Shown piece after piece: positions 22,734 to 36,051 of a stretch of 64,000 nt of DNA. The translations under genes were made by a program, and so were the position numbers. The stretch is from Chlorokybus atmophyticus (Eukaryota; Streptophyta; Chlorokybophyceae; Chlorokybales; Chlorokybaceae). The notes below the pieces were generated by a model. That model saw nothing but the letters and a program-made list of their open reading frames with translations, did no database searches and was not told where the DNA came from. Where the stretch lies: the NCBI GenBank assembly GCA_009103225.1, contig RHPI01000638.1, forward strand, positions 115,241 through 179,240. Reading direction: 5' to 3'. How positions within the stretch are numbered: position 1 is the stretch's first letter; every line of letters begins with the position of its first letter.

Positions 22734-23330
22734 AAGCAGAAGACTTGTCGGAGGAGGAACAGGAGGAGGGGGTTTGAGGAGGAGTTCTGAGGCAGGCACC
22801 ACGGGTTGACAAGCTGCGCATGAGTCCGACAGCTAGACTCAATGTTATAGAGTAGTTTCATGCGCAAGTCGGCTGCTCAGTTGCAAGTGGACATACTCTC
22901 ACCACTGCCGGTACATTGTATATATTATATTGTGGGCTTATAGGTGCAAGACTAAACAATCAGTAAAAGGTTTATACAAGCTGCATGGCATGTTAGTGAT
23001 GGCTTACGGCAAGAATTGCCAACTTTTGTCAAATGGCAAGGGTCACATATTAACAGCAGTGTAACGGCAAAGAAACTGCCGGCTATTGCTATCAGCTGTC
23101 CGTAACTACCAGCTAACGGCCATCTGTGCACATCGACCAAAGGGTAACTGGTTGACAACTCTCGGCCGGTTAGTGCCACTGACAACCACTTTCGGCCCGC
23201 GGCCGTTTGCGTCAGTCCATTTAAGCCAACGGCAAACCCAACAGTCCACAAGTTATATTTCATGCAGCGACAGGCAGGCTCAGGCACAAGTCAGTCCCTC
23301 AGTCCTTAGTCAGTCACCGTGTAAAATTTG
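22734..23330. other. Intergenic with scattered ACGGC motifs
   Basis: No convincing gene. Between 23000 and 23240 there are several TAACGGCAAA/ACGGCC motifs in both orientations, possibly the remains of a degraded element. Confidence 0.35.
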
Positions 23331-23539
23331 CGACGTCAACTTACCTTCAGCCTCCTTTCCGCGCCTTCTTTCGAGCCGTCCTGCCAAACTGTCTTCTTTG
23401 GACGGTTGCGCCACTTTCGTTCCTCCATCACGAACTCCTTCTTCGCCAAGTACTCTGTTGCTGCTGCTGCCAAGACGAAGCCGGCTGCGCCATCGCTGAA
23501 GCGCTAGCTGAGCGACAACGAGGATGTGTAAGATTTGAC

Positions 23540-24757
23540 AGATGAGATTCAAAAAGGAGTCCTTCCTGCCGTCTGAGAATGAGAGCCCCAAGCAAGCGCG
23601 TAAGCCGGCTCAGAAGCGAGTAAAGGCCAGCAAGGGTGCTGCAGCCAAGGGTCAGGGAAGTGGCAGCACCGGGAGCTTGGGGAAGCAGCTTTCAGCACTG
23701 CAGGTGGGTAATGTGCTTAGAGAAAGCTGACTTGCATGCGACGATGTGGTAGCTAGCTGCAGTGCCATGCTTTGTGCTCTGCTTCGCCACGCTAAGCAAT
23801 GCTCTTCTCCTTCCTTCGCTTCTATGCTATGGTTTACAAGTAAGCAATAGTGAAGCTGTTGGCTTGTGTTGGTTGCTGTGACCGCATCGTATGACCGTGT
23901 TCTGCTTTGTGCTGTGACTGACTACTTGCTGCGGATGACATGAAATCTTCACCGATCACTTGTAATACACCACCTTTTTGTGTCGCAGTCCTGGCAGCTA
24001 GTCAATCTCCTCGTTGAAGTGGCGCAAAGGCACCCTTAGCTGACGCCGGAGCTGCTGAAGGAGGTGCCACGGCTGGACCTGTCGGACACAATCGATGAGC
24101 TCAATCAGCTCCAGCGCAACATCACCAAAGCCCTCCCGCGCTACGGCAGCGGCAATGCCTTCTCCTATCGCCGCTGCAGCGTACATATCCAAGAGCTCCA
24201 AGAGGTCGACATGCATTGTGTTATTGCGCTTGTAATGATGTTATGCAATACTACAACCTGTCATGCTCATGCGCACGGCCTTTGTCCTGTATACCGCCTC
24301 TGACCATGTGTCATGCGTGCGTGCCGCTGCAACAAAGCAGTTGTGCTTGTCGGTGCGAACCCTGCACACATGTGTGGGCATTTACCACCGTGCTGTGGTC
24401 GCTGGATTTCAACTCCAACAACATCTCTTTTCAGAAAGCCTGGCCAAGGGCACCGCGTTGACGGGCGCCGAGTCATGGTCAACTGCACTCGACTACATCG
24501 TGCAAGCCGCTGCGGTAGCCAAGTCCGCTGAGGACTGGGATGCGCCAGAGCACAACAAGCCTAAGGCGCTCACCGTAAAGGCCTTGGACAGGATGGGCAA
24601 GAGGGCGGGCAACAAGGCGCCGCATCGTTTCAGAAGGCCGAGGTTGAGGAATGGATCGGGGGCCACATCGTTCCAGAAGGCCTGGAACAGTACAAATCAT
24701 CATTCCCGTCCAGCTTGGCAGAGCTGCAGAAAGTAGCCAAGAAGTGCAAAGCTTGAG
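23540..24757 (+). pseudogene. Decayed multi-exon gene of unknown function
   Basis: One exon (to a CAG|GTGGGT donor at ~23703) encodes a Lys/Ser-rich stretch (KARKPAQKRVKASKG-like). The next (from ~23990) reads SWQLVNLLVEVAQRHP, an in-frame TAG, then LTPELLKEVPRLDLSDTIDE. A third (from ~24435) reads SLAKGTALTGAESWSTALDY. Near 24625 the frame must shift to continue into QKAEVEEWIGGHIVPEGLEQ and the final KKCKA stop near 24755. The stop and frameshift indicate decay, or errors in the assembly. No family recognised. Confidence 0.4.
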
Positions 24758-25035
24758 CCCGGGTCACATAACGAACGCTTGTACATAGGTGTTTACCAGC
24801 TGGTTTACATAGTCTTTTCACTGACAATGGTGGTATATGTGCGTGGCATCATGTATGCGAGGCAGCAAGTCTGCAGTCGAAGTCATGGATGGCTTTAGTT
24901 GTCACTCTCTTCTCTCAAGATAGCAGCATTTGATGCGCACTCTAAGCAAGTGTTTGCTACGAAGATACAACCCGCAATCATAATGCCATTGCGTTCACAG
25001 CTTTCGGTAAGACTGAGCATGCAACACAAGGTTAG

Positions 25036-26651
25036 CTAGGCAAGAATGTCTGCCACAAGACTTGCACTGGTTTTTGCTTGTTTTGCGCCCAGCAAGGTGA
25101 TATCCTGCACGACAGAGTTGCTTAGCAACTGCCGCCAGGTTTTAGGTCAAACTGTTAGGAGTTGCTTATCAAGCATGAATGGCCATACCTGATCTTCAAG
25201 AATGGCCCGTACACCTGTCCATCAACCAGTATAGGAAACGGCTCCCGGGCCTCAACAAGCATCTCTTGGACATGCGCACAGGATGCTGTTGCCAACAGGT
25301 CCTCCAATGTTCGCTGATGCTTTCTTGATTTCTACATGGAAGCACGTGACATCAGGAGCGTGAGTACGTGACATAAGTATACTGCCTATTTGTTGTCAAC
25401 ACCAAGCAAACATGTACGACTAGCTGCAACCAAGCAGCATGCAGCACAACATGAGCAGCAGCGACTGTCTGACCGGGTCATATGCAGCAAACTGTCCCTC
25501 CAGCCAAGTACATCCAGGAGTCACCCAGTTGGCGCTTTGTTCCTTCTCAGGGATGTTGTTGAGTGTCACTGAAGACCATGCTTTGGGTTGCAGTGGCAAG
25601 GAAGACGATATGACCGCACCTGTCATGTCCACCTGTGCACAAATGGGACAGTTTCACCTGGTCACATTTTCAGGCCACTCCAGCGACGTACACGAAGCCG
25701 CACTCCATGTTGTTGACTTGATGCACTTGAGGTCGTGTATACTTACAGTGGTGACGGTAACGGATGCATCCAGCTTGTAGCTTTGTATCATAGGCGCCAT
25801 TGCACTGAGCTTTGCCGCTGGGTGATTGCGATGCGGGTCAATTCTTGGGATTGCAGCATAGAACTGTAAGCCTGTTCTATGGTTAGCGTGATGGCTCGCG
25901 GCTGCAGCTTCCATACCGAAGCTCAGACTTTCATGGAACGCGATGTCGCATTTGTTTAGGGTCTTTCCCTCTTTGAACCAGCCTTCACACCTGAAGAGTG
26001 TTACTGGCACCACCTCCTGCAGTGTGATCGGTATGAGGCGCACTGCACTTGTTGCAATTGTGTTGAACAACGCTGTGATTAACTACCATAGCTGCCAGCA
26101 GATAGTGCTGCAGGCTGTCTTGAAGCACCCTTGCAGGTGCCGTGTCGGATAGCGCAGGCTGCTCGCGGGTCTGCTCTTCAGCTTCAGGCGCGTGGCCACG
26201 CAATAGAGAGGAAAGACGGCGCCGGATACCTGTTGCGAGGTGCTTCAGCTTTTGCACATGACGAGCAGGGAGTGCCTTGCAAGCTGGTGAAAGGCCTCAC
26301 CCCCTGAGTGCTGGGGCGCTTCTGGATTTGCAGCGCTGCAACACAACAACAGGGAGGTGAAACAGAGCAGTTACTTCTGCCAGGGCCATAAGGCTGTGCT
26401 GCTACGCACTCTTTGCTTACTGAGGGAAGAGAACAGACACCCTTTTGGTAGTGGACTGTCGTTGCACAAGCAGGGAGCGTCTGGATTGTCCTGAAAGGAT
26501 GAGCGCTGGAGAGGCTCGCCTTGAGTGGGAGATTGACGACCGGGGTTGGAGAATGGAAGACTTGCGGTGAAACATTGCGGCGATGGATGATGTACGCTGT
26601 CTTGCAGGCTGCATGATTGCAGAAGCAGATGAAGCATACCGTCAGAACACA

Positions 26652-26703
<52 letters not shown>

Positions 26704-29700
26704 ATATATATATGTATATATATCTGGTTCTTGGGCAAAACTGCGGTCAAACTTTGACGCAACCACCACTACCCAAGCCATGCAGCACGCATGTCAGTGA
26801 GGGCAGCAAACACCTTGTGACCTATGCATGTCAATGGGATAGAACAAACTGCTTGTGATGTGAGCATGGGACGGGCAATGACAGTTGCATAGGCGTGCCC
26901 CATCTCACACACGACCAATCTTTACTATCAATTGCGTGCAGATACCTCTTTGTCGTGACTAAGGTATGGCACAAAAGGCAGTGGGTCCAGGTGCGCGTTG
27001 CACATGAGCGACCAGTAGCCATCTCGCGCAGCGAGGTATTGCGACAGGGACTTGAGTTGGGCAGGTTTTGTTGGCATCAGGTAGAAGTGCAAGTCTGCAA
27101 GGCGCGACAGTGTCATGCCTGCAGTTGAAGCACATAGCCAGTCAGTTATGCTTACCAATCTGTGACAGAAGCTCTTGACATGGCTTGTCGTCGATCAACT
27201 CTGTCGAGTGCAGCAGTTTTACGTAACCGTTCACAAAATGGTGCAAGAGTCCGCGCCCTCCATGCACAAGGACTCGTACACAGTGCTTGGCATCAGCAGT
27301 GGAGGTGCTGACAACCCTGCATGAAGGACAGTCGCTAATTATCTCGTAGCATAATAAGCATCAAACTCACTACAACAGCCGACAAAAAGCCCGATCAGCT
27401 CCTGACTGCCTCACCACAGAGAATGCAACAGCTGCATGAGGCCTACCTGAAGTCTTGATTGCACCTGTGCAGTATGTCTTTGAGACCTTCTGCGGCTCCC
27501 GTCTCCGGATAGTGTTCTGCTTCATCAAGCTGGCTTCCGGTCAAGGTTTCTGAGGTGCTTGTCACCTTCTCGACAGAAGGAATCCATTCAAATGCGCAGT
27601 CCATGGCCTCGATCATCATCCTTTTTGTACCGGCCACAGCGGGTGGCTGTTTTGTGGGTGCACTGCGGCGCGTCTGTTTCATGTACAACACATGAAGCGT
27701 ATGCGCATTGAGAGTGATAGACTCCAGAGGCACACCTGTGGAGTACTGGGCATTGAACTGTCGTCGTCCATGCGTATTGGGTGACTTACAGGAAATGAAG
27801 CTCCCACCTGTGCCGGAGTGCAGTTAATGTCAACATGTGCCAGGTAAGCTACTATCAGTTACTGGATAATCCATGGTAGTGCTACAGGTGTGTAACTGCT
27901 GCAGCATACCTGCTGCAGAGCTCCCCACGCAACATTCATCCCAAGATGGGGTTCGACGGTCTGGTTCTTAGCAGCGTCATTTGCATCGTTTGTGGCGTTA
28001 CCTGCATAAACCAGCCATTGCGCTTCAGCAGCAACGTGACCAGGTGGTTCATGCACGACGTGATGCGCACATTACAGGTGGCCAAGCTGAGGATGCTGAA
28101 CAACTGAGTATCTCTCTTTGCTGGTAATATTACCAGCTAATAGTACTGCAGATTCGTAGATGCCATCCAATACGTCCGGATGGAGGCCAGTCATTCGTTC
28201 ACGGGTGGTTTCGGTCACGTCAAACCCAGCTGCCACAAACATGGACGCAAGTACAGAGGTGCGTCTTTCTGCACGGACTGCGATGTCCATCTTACCTTGC
28301 TGCCTGCAAAGTCAGTGGTTACACAGTCGATACCTGCGTTGTCCTTGTTTATGAGCTATGTGACATCTATTTCACACAATAACAACTTTTCAGGCAAAAA
28401 CAAGTGCATGGAGAGCGGACTGTCGGATACAAGACAAACACACAACATGCGGCGTAAAACTGTGTGCAGCAGTGGTATGTGTATGTGTGCACCTACCTTC
28501 CCTCAATGTCGCACTCTACAGCTCCTAGCATCGCCTTCAGCCAGCACGCTTGCGGCAACTCAGGGTCACACAGCAAGTACACTGTCTGCTCATGTTTACC
28601 TCCTGCAAACGCTGCATTGGCTTGGTGCAGCGCAGCACCTGAACTTGGGCTGATCAGTTTGGCATTCTGCTGGTTGTGTACATGAACAAGCTTGCTACCG
28701 CACCTGGTTGTTGCAGCTCGCTTAACAAGATGGCCATAACGCGGCCAGCATGTTGGCCGAGAGGATTTGGTGCTTGGTAGTAGGTGGACGCAACAAGGTC
28801 TATAGCAGCTGTGAGTACATCTTTCTCTAACACTGTCTGCGCAAGATGTCCAGTGTTCCGGGACACATGACACCAACGGTAAGAAGAGTAACGCGCTGCT
28901 GTGAACAAGGACAAGAGATACAACGTGCGTACCACTGCCAGTAGCTGCTGCAGAAGGTGCAGACAGCAAGCAGTTTTTCCGACGTGCAACTCAGGACCCT
29001 GACTCTCCCGCAAGTTTGCCAGAACAGCGTTCATCGCTGCTGCCGCACATCTTGCTGTTTCTGCAGCGCGCACAAGCACCCACTGCTGCAACAGCATGGC
29101 ACCTGCACATGCCAAGCTAGTATGCAAGACTGCCCCCAGTATGCAGTGATCTGGAAGAGAACAGTTTATGAAATCACTTCCACCTTACCGATCTGTGCAT
29201 GCTTGTCCTCCGCCACCATGGTGCGGACCAGAATGTGGACTGCATGAGACACTCGTTCAACGACTGTGCAGTCAGCAGCGGCCTTAACCATACGCACCAC
29301 CTGCATTGCACGCTCAAGTCATGTTTTGATGAACTTTCCAAGTTGCGCATCAAGCATGCAGCTTTACTCTGGTTGCTAGGTTGTGTCTTTACCTCAGCTG
29401 CCCAATCTTGGCGTTTGCTGCTGATGTTGGCAGCTGCAGCAGCTTGCAGCGTTTGAGAGGTGGCGTTGCAACCTTTGAGTAGCAGAAGCAACAGTACTGT
29501 GTTGGCAACAGCCCGCCTGGTCTGCACATGGACGTTTATTGACCAGCGTGGCAGCCACACACCCACATAGTCAGCAGCAACAGCGCCTCTCACCTGCGAG
29601 GTTACTGCTTGCGAATGCTGCACTGCACTGGCTGCTGCAGCAGAGTCCTCCTCTCTTAGCCGCCACAGCAGCTCCTCTACCGTTACACCAAAAAAACGTC

Positions 29701-29905
29701 ACTTTAGCAAGACATAAAACACGCAACCAGTCGCCAAGATGTTTGACAAGCACACAACCTGTAGTAGTACTCAAAGGTCACCTGCGTAGCTGGTACTTGC
29801 TGCGCCAGCTCCAGCCCATAACCTTACCATCTCAGCTTCATTGACCAACTGCGAGCCTGCACAGCGTACGCTTTGGATTGACTGCAAGATGTTCTGCCGT
29901 ATTGC
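25036..29905 (-). CDS. Large multi-exon conserved-looking protein, unidentified
   Basis: A long series of phased exons runs right to left: NILQSIQSVRCAGSQLVNEA (~29.9 kb), EELLWRLREEDSAAAASAV, TRRAVANTVLLLLLLKGCN, DCTVVERVSHAVHILVRTMV, GAMLLQQWVLVRAAETARCA, TVLEKDVLTAAIDLVASTYY, GAALHQANAAFAGGKHEQTV, MDIAVRAERRTSVLASMFVA, GMTLSRLADLHFYLMPTKPA, VVPVTLFRCEGWFKEGKTLN, VDMTGAVISSSLPLQPKAWS, TLEDLLATASCAHVQEMLVE and a last exon DITLLGAKQAKTSASLVADI before TAG at 25036-25038. The N-terminal two thirds are Ala/Leu-rich helices like an alpha-solenoid; the C-terminal part looks beta-rich. It is transcribed away from CENP-I with the starts under 700 bp apart. I considered Integrator, adaptor and Fanconi-type solenoid proteins and found no convincing match. 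The start codon is not resolved. Confidence 0.55.
26653..26728. repeat. TA microsatellite
   Basis: A run of TA repeats with one TGTATA interruption, inside an intron of the large minus-strand gene. Confidence 0.95.
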
Positions 29906-30588
29906 ACAGGTACACGCAATCGGCTATGAGAGTCGTACATGTACGCACTGCAGCTTTACTGCTTGTGATGACCTCTTGACAAATGACAAACATCCTAGAT
30001 CAAGCAACATTCACGCAGTTACATGCATGCAGTCTGGTTCATTTCACAAGGCACTGCACCATCTGGCTCAAACAGTGGATTCGTCATTGCTTTGAAGCTT
30101 TCTGCGACAGCAGCCGAAGCCATGCTGGTCAGCTTCTGAACAGCCCAGCTGCCTTATTCTATTCAACGCTTTGTCCAGCGTCTTTTATGAGACACCCCTG
30201 GCACACGTGCTCTTACAGTGAAACCAGCTCCCGCTGCCAAGCCAGGCCAGGCCAGACCAGACCAGGCCAGACTAGGAGCACTGCCAATGCATGCTGCTGC
30301 CCGGCCTTCCAACTTGAAACGTTATTGAGGACGACCGCATCCTTGTTTCAAGCTCTTGCTCTATTCGCGAGCTTAGCTATAACTTGCATTGTTGTCAGGC
30401 ATTCGATATGAGGGTATCCGTTTCGGAACTTCTGCGGTTTTATACGGCGTCTTTTCGCGTCTCGAGTTTTTCGCAGCACGGATCCAGCGATCCCGATCAG
30501 TCCGGCAGCAAACCGTGGGGATCGACCGACTCGCTCTCAACTCTTCCACGTGGCAGTGTTACATGAAGCGACGGCGGCGGTGTGGCAG
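29906..30588. promoter_or_regulatory. Divergent promoter region of CENP-I and the large minus-strand gene
   Basis: The two genes start within this interval. A CCAGGCCAGACC tandem stretch lies at 30241-30274 and includes CCAGACCAGGCCAGACTA (30257-30274). The identical 18-mer occurs upstream of WDR92 in the same sense orientation. No TATA box stands out. An open frame in phase with CENP-I extends upstream of the chosen ATG, so the true CENP-I start may lie inside this stretch. Confidence 0.4.
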
Positions 30589-33500
30589 ATGGCAGAGGCC
30601 ATCCTTGCCCGCCTGAAGCAAGCTGTGGACGGGAACGGTGCCGATGATGGCGACACAGAGAGTGGACGCAAGCGCCGCCGCAGCAGAGGCCTGTCGTTCC
30701 AGCCGGTGAGCGCTCCTCCTGCATGCAGCGCCAAACCCGGACAGCATGTAGGCACCAATGCAATGCTTGCAGCTGTGAGCATTGCCACTGTGCTAGTACT
30801 GTGCCAATGTGGTTGCAGTGAACCTTCAACCGTTTGTCACCTATATTCTTAGTCACTGATAGCTGGTGCTTTGGAGCTTGCATTGGTGTGCATTCTGGTG
30901 TGTTATGCAGGTTCCAGTATAAACTATGCTTACAAGTTGCCTGTTGCTTTACAGTTGGTTCAGCAATTGGTGTATGAGCTCGAAGATATTGGTCTGTCCA
31001 GCGGGCTGCCGCCGCAAGCCCTGCATGCGGCGGTTGATGTCGCCACAGTGGATGCCGTGGACAGCAAAACAGCTTTGACTCTGCTCGGAGCATGTCTGCC
31101 TTCAACTGTGGTGAGCGTAGGTGGACGTAGACACAAGCACGAGAGCTTGTCATGGTCAAGGCGCATCTATACTGGTGGTATGGTACGATACTTCATACTG
31201 CAGGTGTGGCCCAAGACTGTCGTATTGGCGTGTGGAGCGCTGGGTGGTGCGCCGGTCGTTGTCAAGGTACATGTGGCAATGTAATCAATGACGTTCTTTC
31301 CTGCATGTGGACTGCGGTAAACTCTGCCCCCACCGCCTTCAGGCGCCATTTGCATGCACGCAGTTGCACACACACATGCTCACGTGTGTGCGCGTGTGGG
31401 TACATGCATGCGCGATACTGTATGTGCGGGCAGTATGTACACATGCGCTCGCATGCATATTGACACAACAAGTTTGACAAGCACACGCAATGCATGACCA
31501 GTGTTTTTGCTCGGTTAGCTCTTGCATGCACTTGTCGAGCAAGTGTCAGGGTTGGCTTGTGCTTGTGCAGGTTGCTATCATCAAGTGGATAATCCTAATA
31601 CACAACTGCATAGAGAGCCATAGCATCCTCCAGGCGCTGTACCCACAGCTGTTTCAGCTTCTCGACTACCAAACCGTACGACCTTACACATGCCATCTGC
31701 TGTACAAGTTGACACAACGCAGAGACGTGCAACCATTCAGGATACGGTACATGAGTTGAAGCATACAATGGCATTTTGTCGTGATGTGTGGTCTAAGGCA
31801 ATTAAGGCATGCTTACTTTGCAGCAAACTGCAGGCGCTGATAGTAAGCTCTGGCCGCGAGCCATGGATTGCAGCTCTGCTCGCGCGTTATCAGCAGTTGT
31901 GTCCAGAGTTGCCAATAGTCGCTTCTGCCGCACAATCTTCGTCAACTCCATTCAAGCCATTGGATGCGTGAGTGGCAGAGCTCGCACAGCTCAGCAATTG
32001 CTGTTCATGTTGTTGTTTGACCTGTTGCTCATCAGCTGCAACCCTGGTAGTGGCCTTGTGGAAGCGCTGGCCAATATGCAAGCACGGAGTCCAAGTGCTA
32101 TCATCGACAGAAGTGCAACTGAGGTGAAGACAGTTTTGTCGCGTGGAAGACATACAGCGGAAACAGCAGTGACTGTTCCTTCAGTACAAACGGCAATAAG
32201 CAATGGACACTGGCATGGACAGCCTGTGCTCGAGGTATGCACTGAATGCCTTGGGCGTGTTGGATGCGTCATGGCGATATGAAATCTGAGTGTAGCGTGC
32301 AGAAAGTATGGTTGGTGTCATTTCCAGGACATGCAAAGCTTTCAAGAGTTCTGTGAGCATGTGGACACGCTGGCTCTTCCTCAGCAGCTTGCAGCGGTCA
32401 TTAATGATACCAACCTGCAGGTACTTGAATGCAACAGAATGTAGGTTGTCCACATGCGTTGATGATCTTATGTGTGAGCCAGCAGTCATAACCATCACAA
32501 TGCTCAAGATATCCATTGTTGATCAGAACGCTCCTCCTTTGCAGCATTTATTCTTGATGAGAGCGGAGCAGAGTGCCATTCAAAGAGTGCGCGAATGGGT
32601 GCAGTTTGCACTGGAAGAGCCCCTTGCTGCTGCGAATGAGAGTAGAATAGCGGATGACGTGCTGGACATCCTGCGCAAACTGGTTAGGTGCTAATGACTG
32701 CCCAATTGGCTGGGAACCATTGCTCCCTTTGTCATAGAAGGTTTCTCCATGCTGAAGCCGTACACGGGTGACTGCAGATTTTGTCAATTTTATCAGGAAC
32801 TCTTGCCAGAGATAGAACAGTACTTGGTGAGGTTTTCCGCCACGTGGAATGGGAGGAGACACCGCACTATGGTAAGACCTTTGCCATCGCATGCAATCCG
32901 TCTCCTGTCCATGTCTCTGTTGCGCACTGGCAGAGCAGAACTCAAATCATTGTGTACGTGTACAGATACTGCAGCTGTACAGGCAATTACGTCCTTGTGC
33001 TTGGGAGGACCTCTATCAGGATGTTCTCTTGCCACTACAGAAGTGAGTGTGGGAGCTGCACATGTGCTGCATGCTGGCAGATATCCACTTGGAGAGTTGT
33101 CTACTTACGAATTTTACGCCACAGGTTATGCCTTGATGGATCCGCCGAGTTGCAGGCGGCGGTGATAGACGCTTTGACAGAGATGTTGCGGTCATGGTTG
33201 CGCTATGACTGGAAGTAAGTGCGCATTGACAAAGTTGATCTGACTGCACATAGCCCGGCCACGTCCCTGTACATGCTTGACAAAGCACTAGCTGCTGGCA
33301 GTGGACAAAGTCTTGCCATGACGCACATATTTCATGCACGGGACTTGATGCACATAGCTTTGGCACTAAGGCTCGCATCAGTAGCTTTGGTCAATCGCTG
33401 TTGAGACTGAGTTCCTTCGAGGAAGCAATGAACAATCAACTACTGCCTTTATGCTCGTAACATCCACTCACGTTTGGAGTGCCTGTTCCGCCAGTCAGTG

Positions 33501-35183
33501 CTTAAAGCACCTCTATTACTTTGCTGCGCAGGCAGGTTGCGGTTGTTTCACTGCCAGGAGGTGCTGCTGCATTGGAGGCTACGGCACCTTTCGAGGTGTG
33601 GCTGCACCATCATCACATATTTGGCGCCATACCTGGCGGTGTGAACTACTACACCTTGCTGCAAGAAGTCATTCACTATGTGGACAGTTTGGGTACGCTG
33701 GACGCCTCAGATGCATGTGTATGCAATGCAACCTTGTCATATTGAAGGCTTGCTTGCCTGCCCGTGTCCCAGGCTCTCACGCACTGGGCAGCACCAATGC
33801 GGAGTTGGTGGTTCTCGATTCCATGCTCAACTTCTATGAGGTACATGGGTACATTCTGCCTGGCTGTTACCTTGCATTGCAGTGCTTGCTTTGCCTTGTA
33901 ACGAACACAGTGGGCACTTGCATGGTAGTCAGTGTGTCTATGTATAAAAGCGACATGTTAAATGCTTATGCGTATGTATGTTCGTACCCACAGCTGGACT
34001 GCGCGTTCAATACGTGGTATGTTACACCTAAGCAACCTTGTGTGGCAGGTCGTGAGCGTGATTGCGTCCAAGCACTCTGTACCGTTTACAAGGATACCTT
34101 CTGAGACGTTAGTTTACCGCTCGCTGCTGTACCCTCTCCCTCTGCACGTGTCGCGCATGGCGGGCATCCTCGCGCAGTATAAGACGGAGTTTGCCCACCT
34201 CAAGGGCACCAAGGATCCTGTGCTGGAGAACAAATACGGCTTCAGCAACGGGTTGGAGCACATTGTTGGTTTCAACGGTGCGTGTTGAAAGCAGAATCAC
34301 AATGCACTGCCCAGACCATGCGTGTGCACATGCGCGCGCGTGTATGGCTATGTTGCGAGGCTTGTTGCTTTCAGTGGTGCTTGATAACAAGCAGTATGGA
34401 ACTTTTATGAAATCCGTCGGGCACAAGTGCGTGCGTGCGCGGAGAAGTAATGTGTCTTACAAGTGTTGAGCGTCTTTTGGCGATCGCAGGTTTTGTGCTG
34501 GATTTCTGCAATGCGCTATGGCGGCAACGAATACTGGGAGCTGAAGAGTCAACAGTCTGTTTTGAGCTACCTGATGAAGTTCTTAGGAAGGTTGGGTACT
34601 ACAAACAAGTTCTGCGTAAATGCTATTGCTGTGATTTTGCTGCTTACAAGCTTCATTGCTGCCAATCTGTAGCTTTGGGAGAAGGATGAACAGCTGCACC
34701 GGCGCCTGTCCATCACGCATTCGGTGGCGTTTGCGCCATTTGCGCATGCGTATGCGAGGAGGAAAGCTGTTGCAGTAGCTGATGTACGTGACGACTTGAA
34801 GGTTAGTGGAAGCAGATTTTGTGTTACTGCCAAGATATGCACGGTAGCACTGGTGCTGAGTGTGGTAATTTATTAGTTCTAAGGTCTGATGATCACTGAG
34901 GCTGTATTCCAACTGGTGCATCTCTAGACTTCATAAGCATTAAGCACTGACTTGCATGCATGTTGGTCACAATGGCATATACATTTAGATTGTTCTTAGC
35001 ATTCCATCAGTAGTAGTCCTTGTCCAACATAGTTACCACCACTTGTGCCATGCACACTAGTTGCCTCACACACTATCCTGTGGTCAGGTGGAGTACTTGT
35101 CGTTCCTTGCCAATCAAGGCATGGAAGGTCTTCAGCGCTTCCTCTGCTGTTTCGTTAGCTCGCTCGTCAACCGCACCAAGTAG
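30589..35183 (+). CDS. CENPI: CENP-I/Mis6 inner-kinetochore protein
   Basis: Exons by phase: 30589-30705, 30955-31110, 31204-31266, 31571-31746, 31824-31967, 32036-32234, 32328-32420, 32545-32687, 32778-32871, 32966-33042, 33125-33214, 33532-33692, 33773-33840, 34049-34277, 34490-34590, 34673-34801 and 35088-35183 (TAG), about 711 aa against roughly 750 in human. Recognisable segments: LPPQALHAAVDVATVD, IIKWIILIHNCIESHSILQA, TCHLLYKLTQRRDVQPFRIR, QEFCEHVDTLALPQQLAAVI, ELQAAVIDALTEMLRSWLRY, LQEVIHYVDSLG, NAELVVLDSMLNFYE and EYLSFLANQGMEGLQRFL. CENP-I is a HEAT-repeat subunit of the constitutive centromere-associated network, working with CENP-H/K/M. It binds CENP-A-containing centromeric chromatin and supports kinetochore assembly. 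A basic KRRR stretch lies near the N-terminus. The first exon could begin upstream of the ATG chosen here. Confidence 0.85.
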
Positions 35184-36045
35184 AGCTGGGCGTCGGACAC
35201 TCCACCCTTACCAATGCAATGGCGCGATTGCAAGGTGGGCCTTTGCAGTGTAGTAAACAGTCGTGTTGCCCACACACACGCACATGCACGCGCGCGCGCG
35301 CAGGCGCAGGCGCTCGCACACGTGCTTGCACACATGCATGTTGGACTGGTCTATGCGCGTGTATGTACAGTTGTATGCGAGAGCTGTGCGCAACGCATTC
35401 AGTAAAGCATAGCATGGTTTGACAATGCATATTGTTGACTCAAAGAAGACAGGCTATTCTACGCCGCAACGCATGGAAAAGTCTTGCTTCCTGAGTCTGT
35501 GCTTATCTATGGAGTTGCATGTAGTGCCATAAAGGGATGCCCTGTTGATGTATGACTGACCCAGGCCTGTATTGCAGTGACACCACAACAGAAGATTGGT
35601 TTTACCATGCAGGGTAGCTTGACCAAGGCAAGGCTCCAGCGCATGATACTGCCGCAACATGCGAGTGCACAATGTGCATCACCCAACATAGCTGCAGACT
35701 GTAGGCTCACTCTAGCGCATTGTTGAGCTTGGTACCAATGCTAGAGAAGGGGACGAATAAAGATCTGCACTGGCACAACCATACGCTGCTCAATGGGTGT
35801 ACACTGCTTGCATGCAACACGTGGCAACAGGGTTGGTTTGCTGTTTGCGAATGCTGTGCCATGTTGTACTGCTCAAACTGTTATGGCTTCAGGCTTGGCT
35901 CGCCTGTAGCACAACACATGCATGCGTGTCTTGCATGTTATGTACACATGATTTGTAAGGACACAAGTGTGTGCAGCTATCGCGTGTACGTGTGTATAGA
36001 GAGAGTAGTGCGCACTTATCCTCATATGTGAGCAGCTCTTATTTG
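35184..36045. other. Intergenic, simple repeats only
   Basis: Contains a CA/CG alternating stretch (35271-35340) and short open frames without family resemblance. Confidence 0.5.
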
Positions 36046-36051
36046 AGATAT

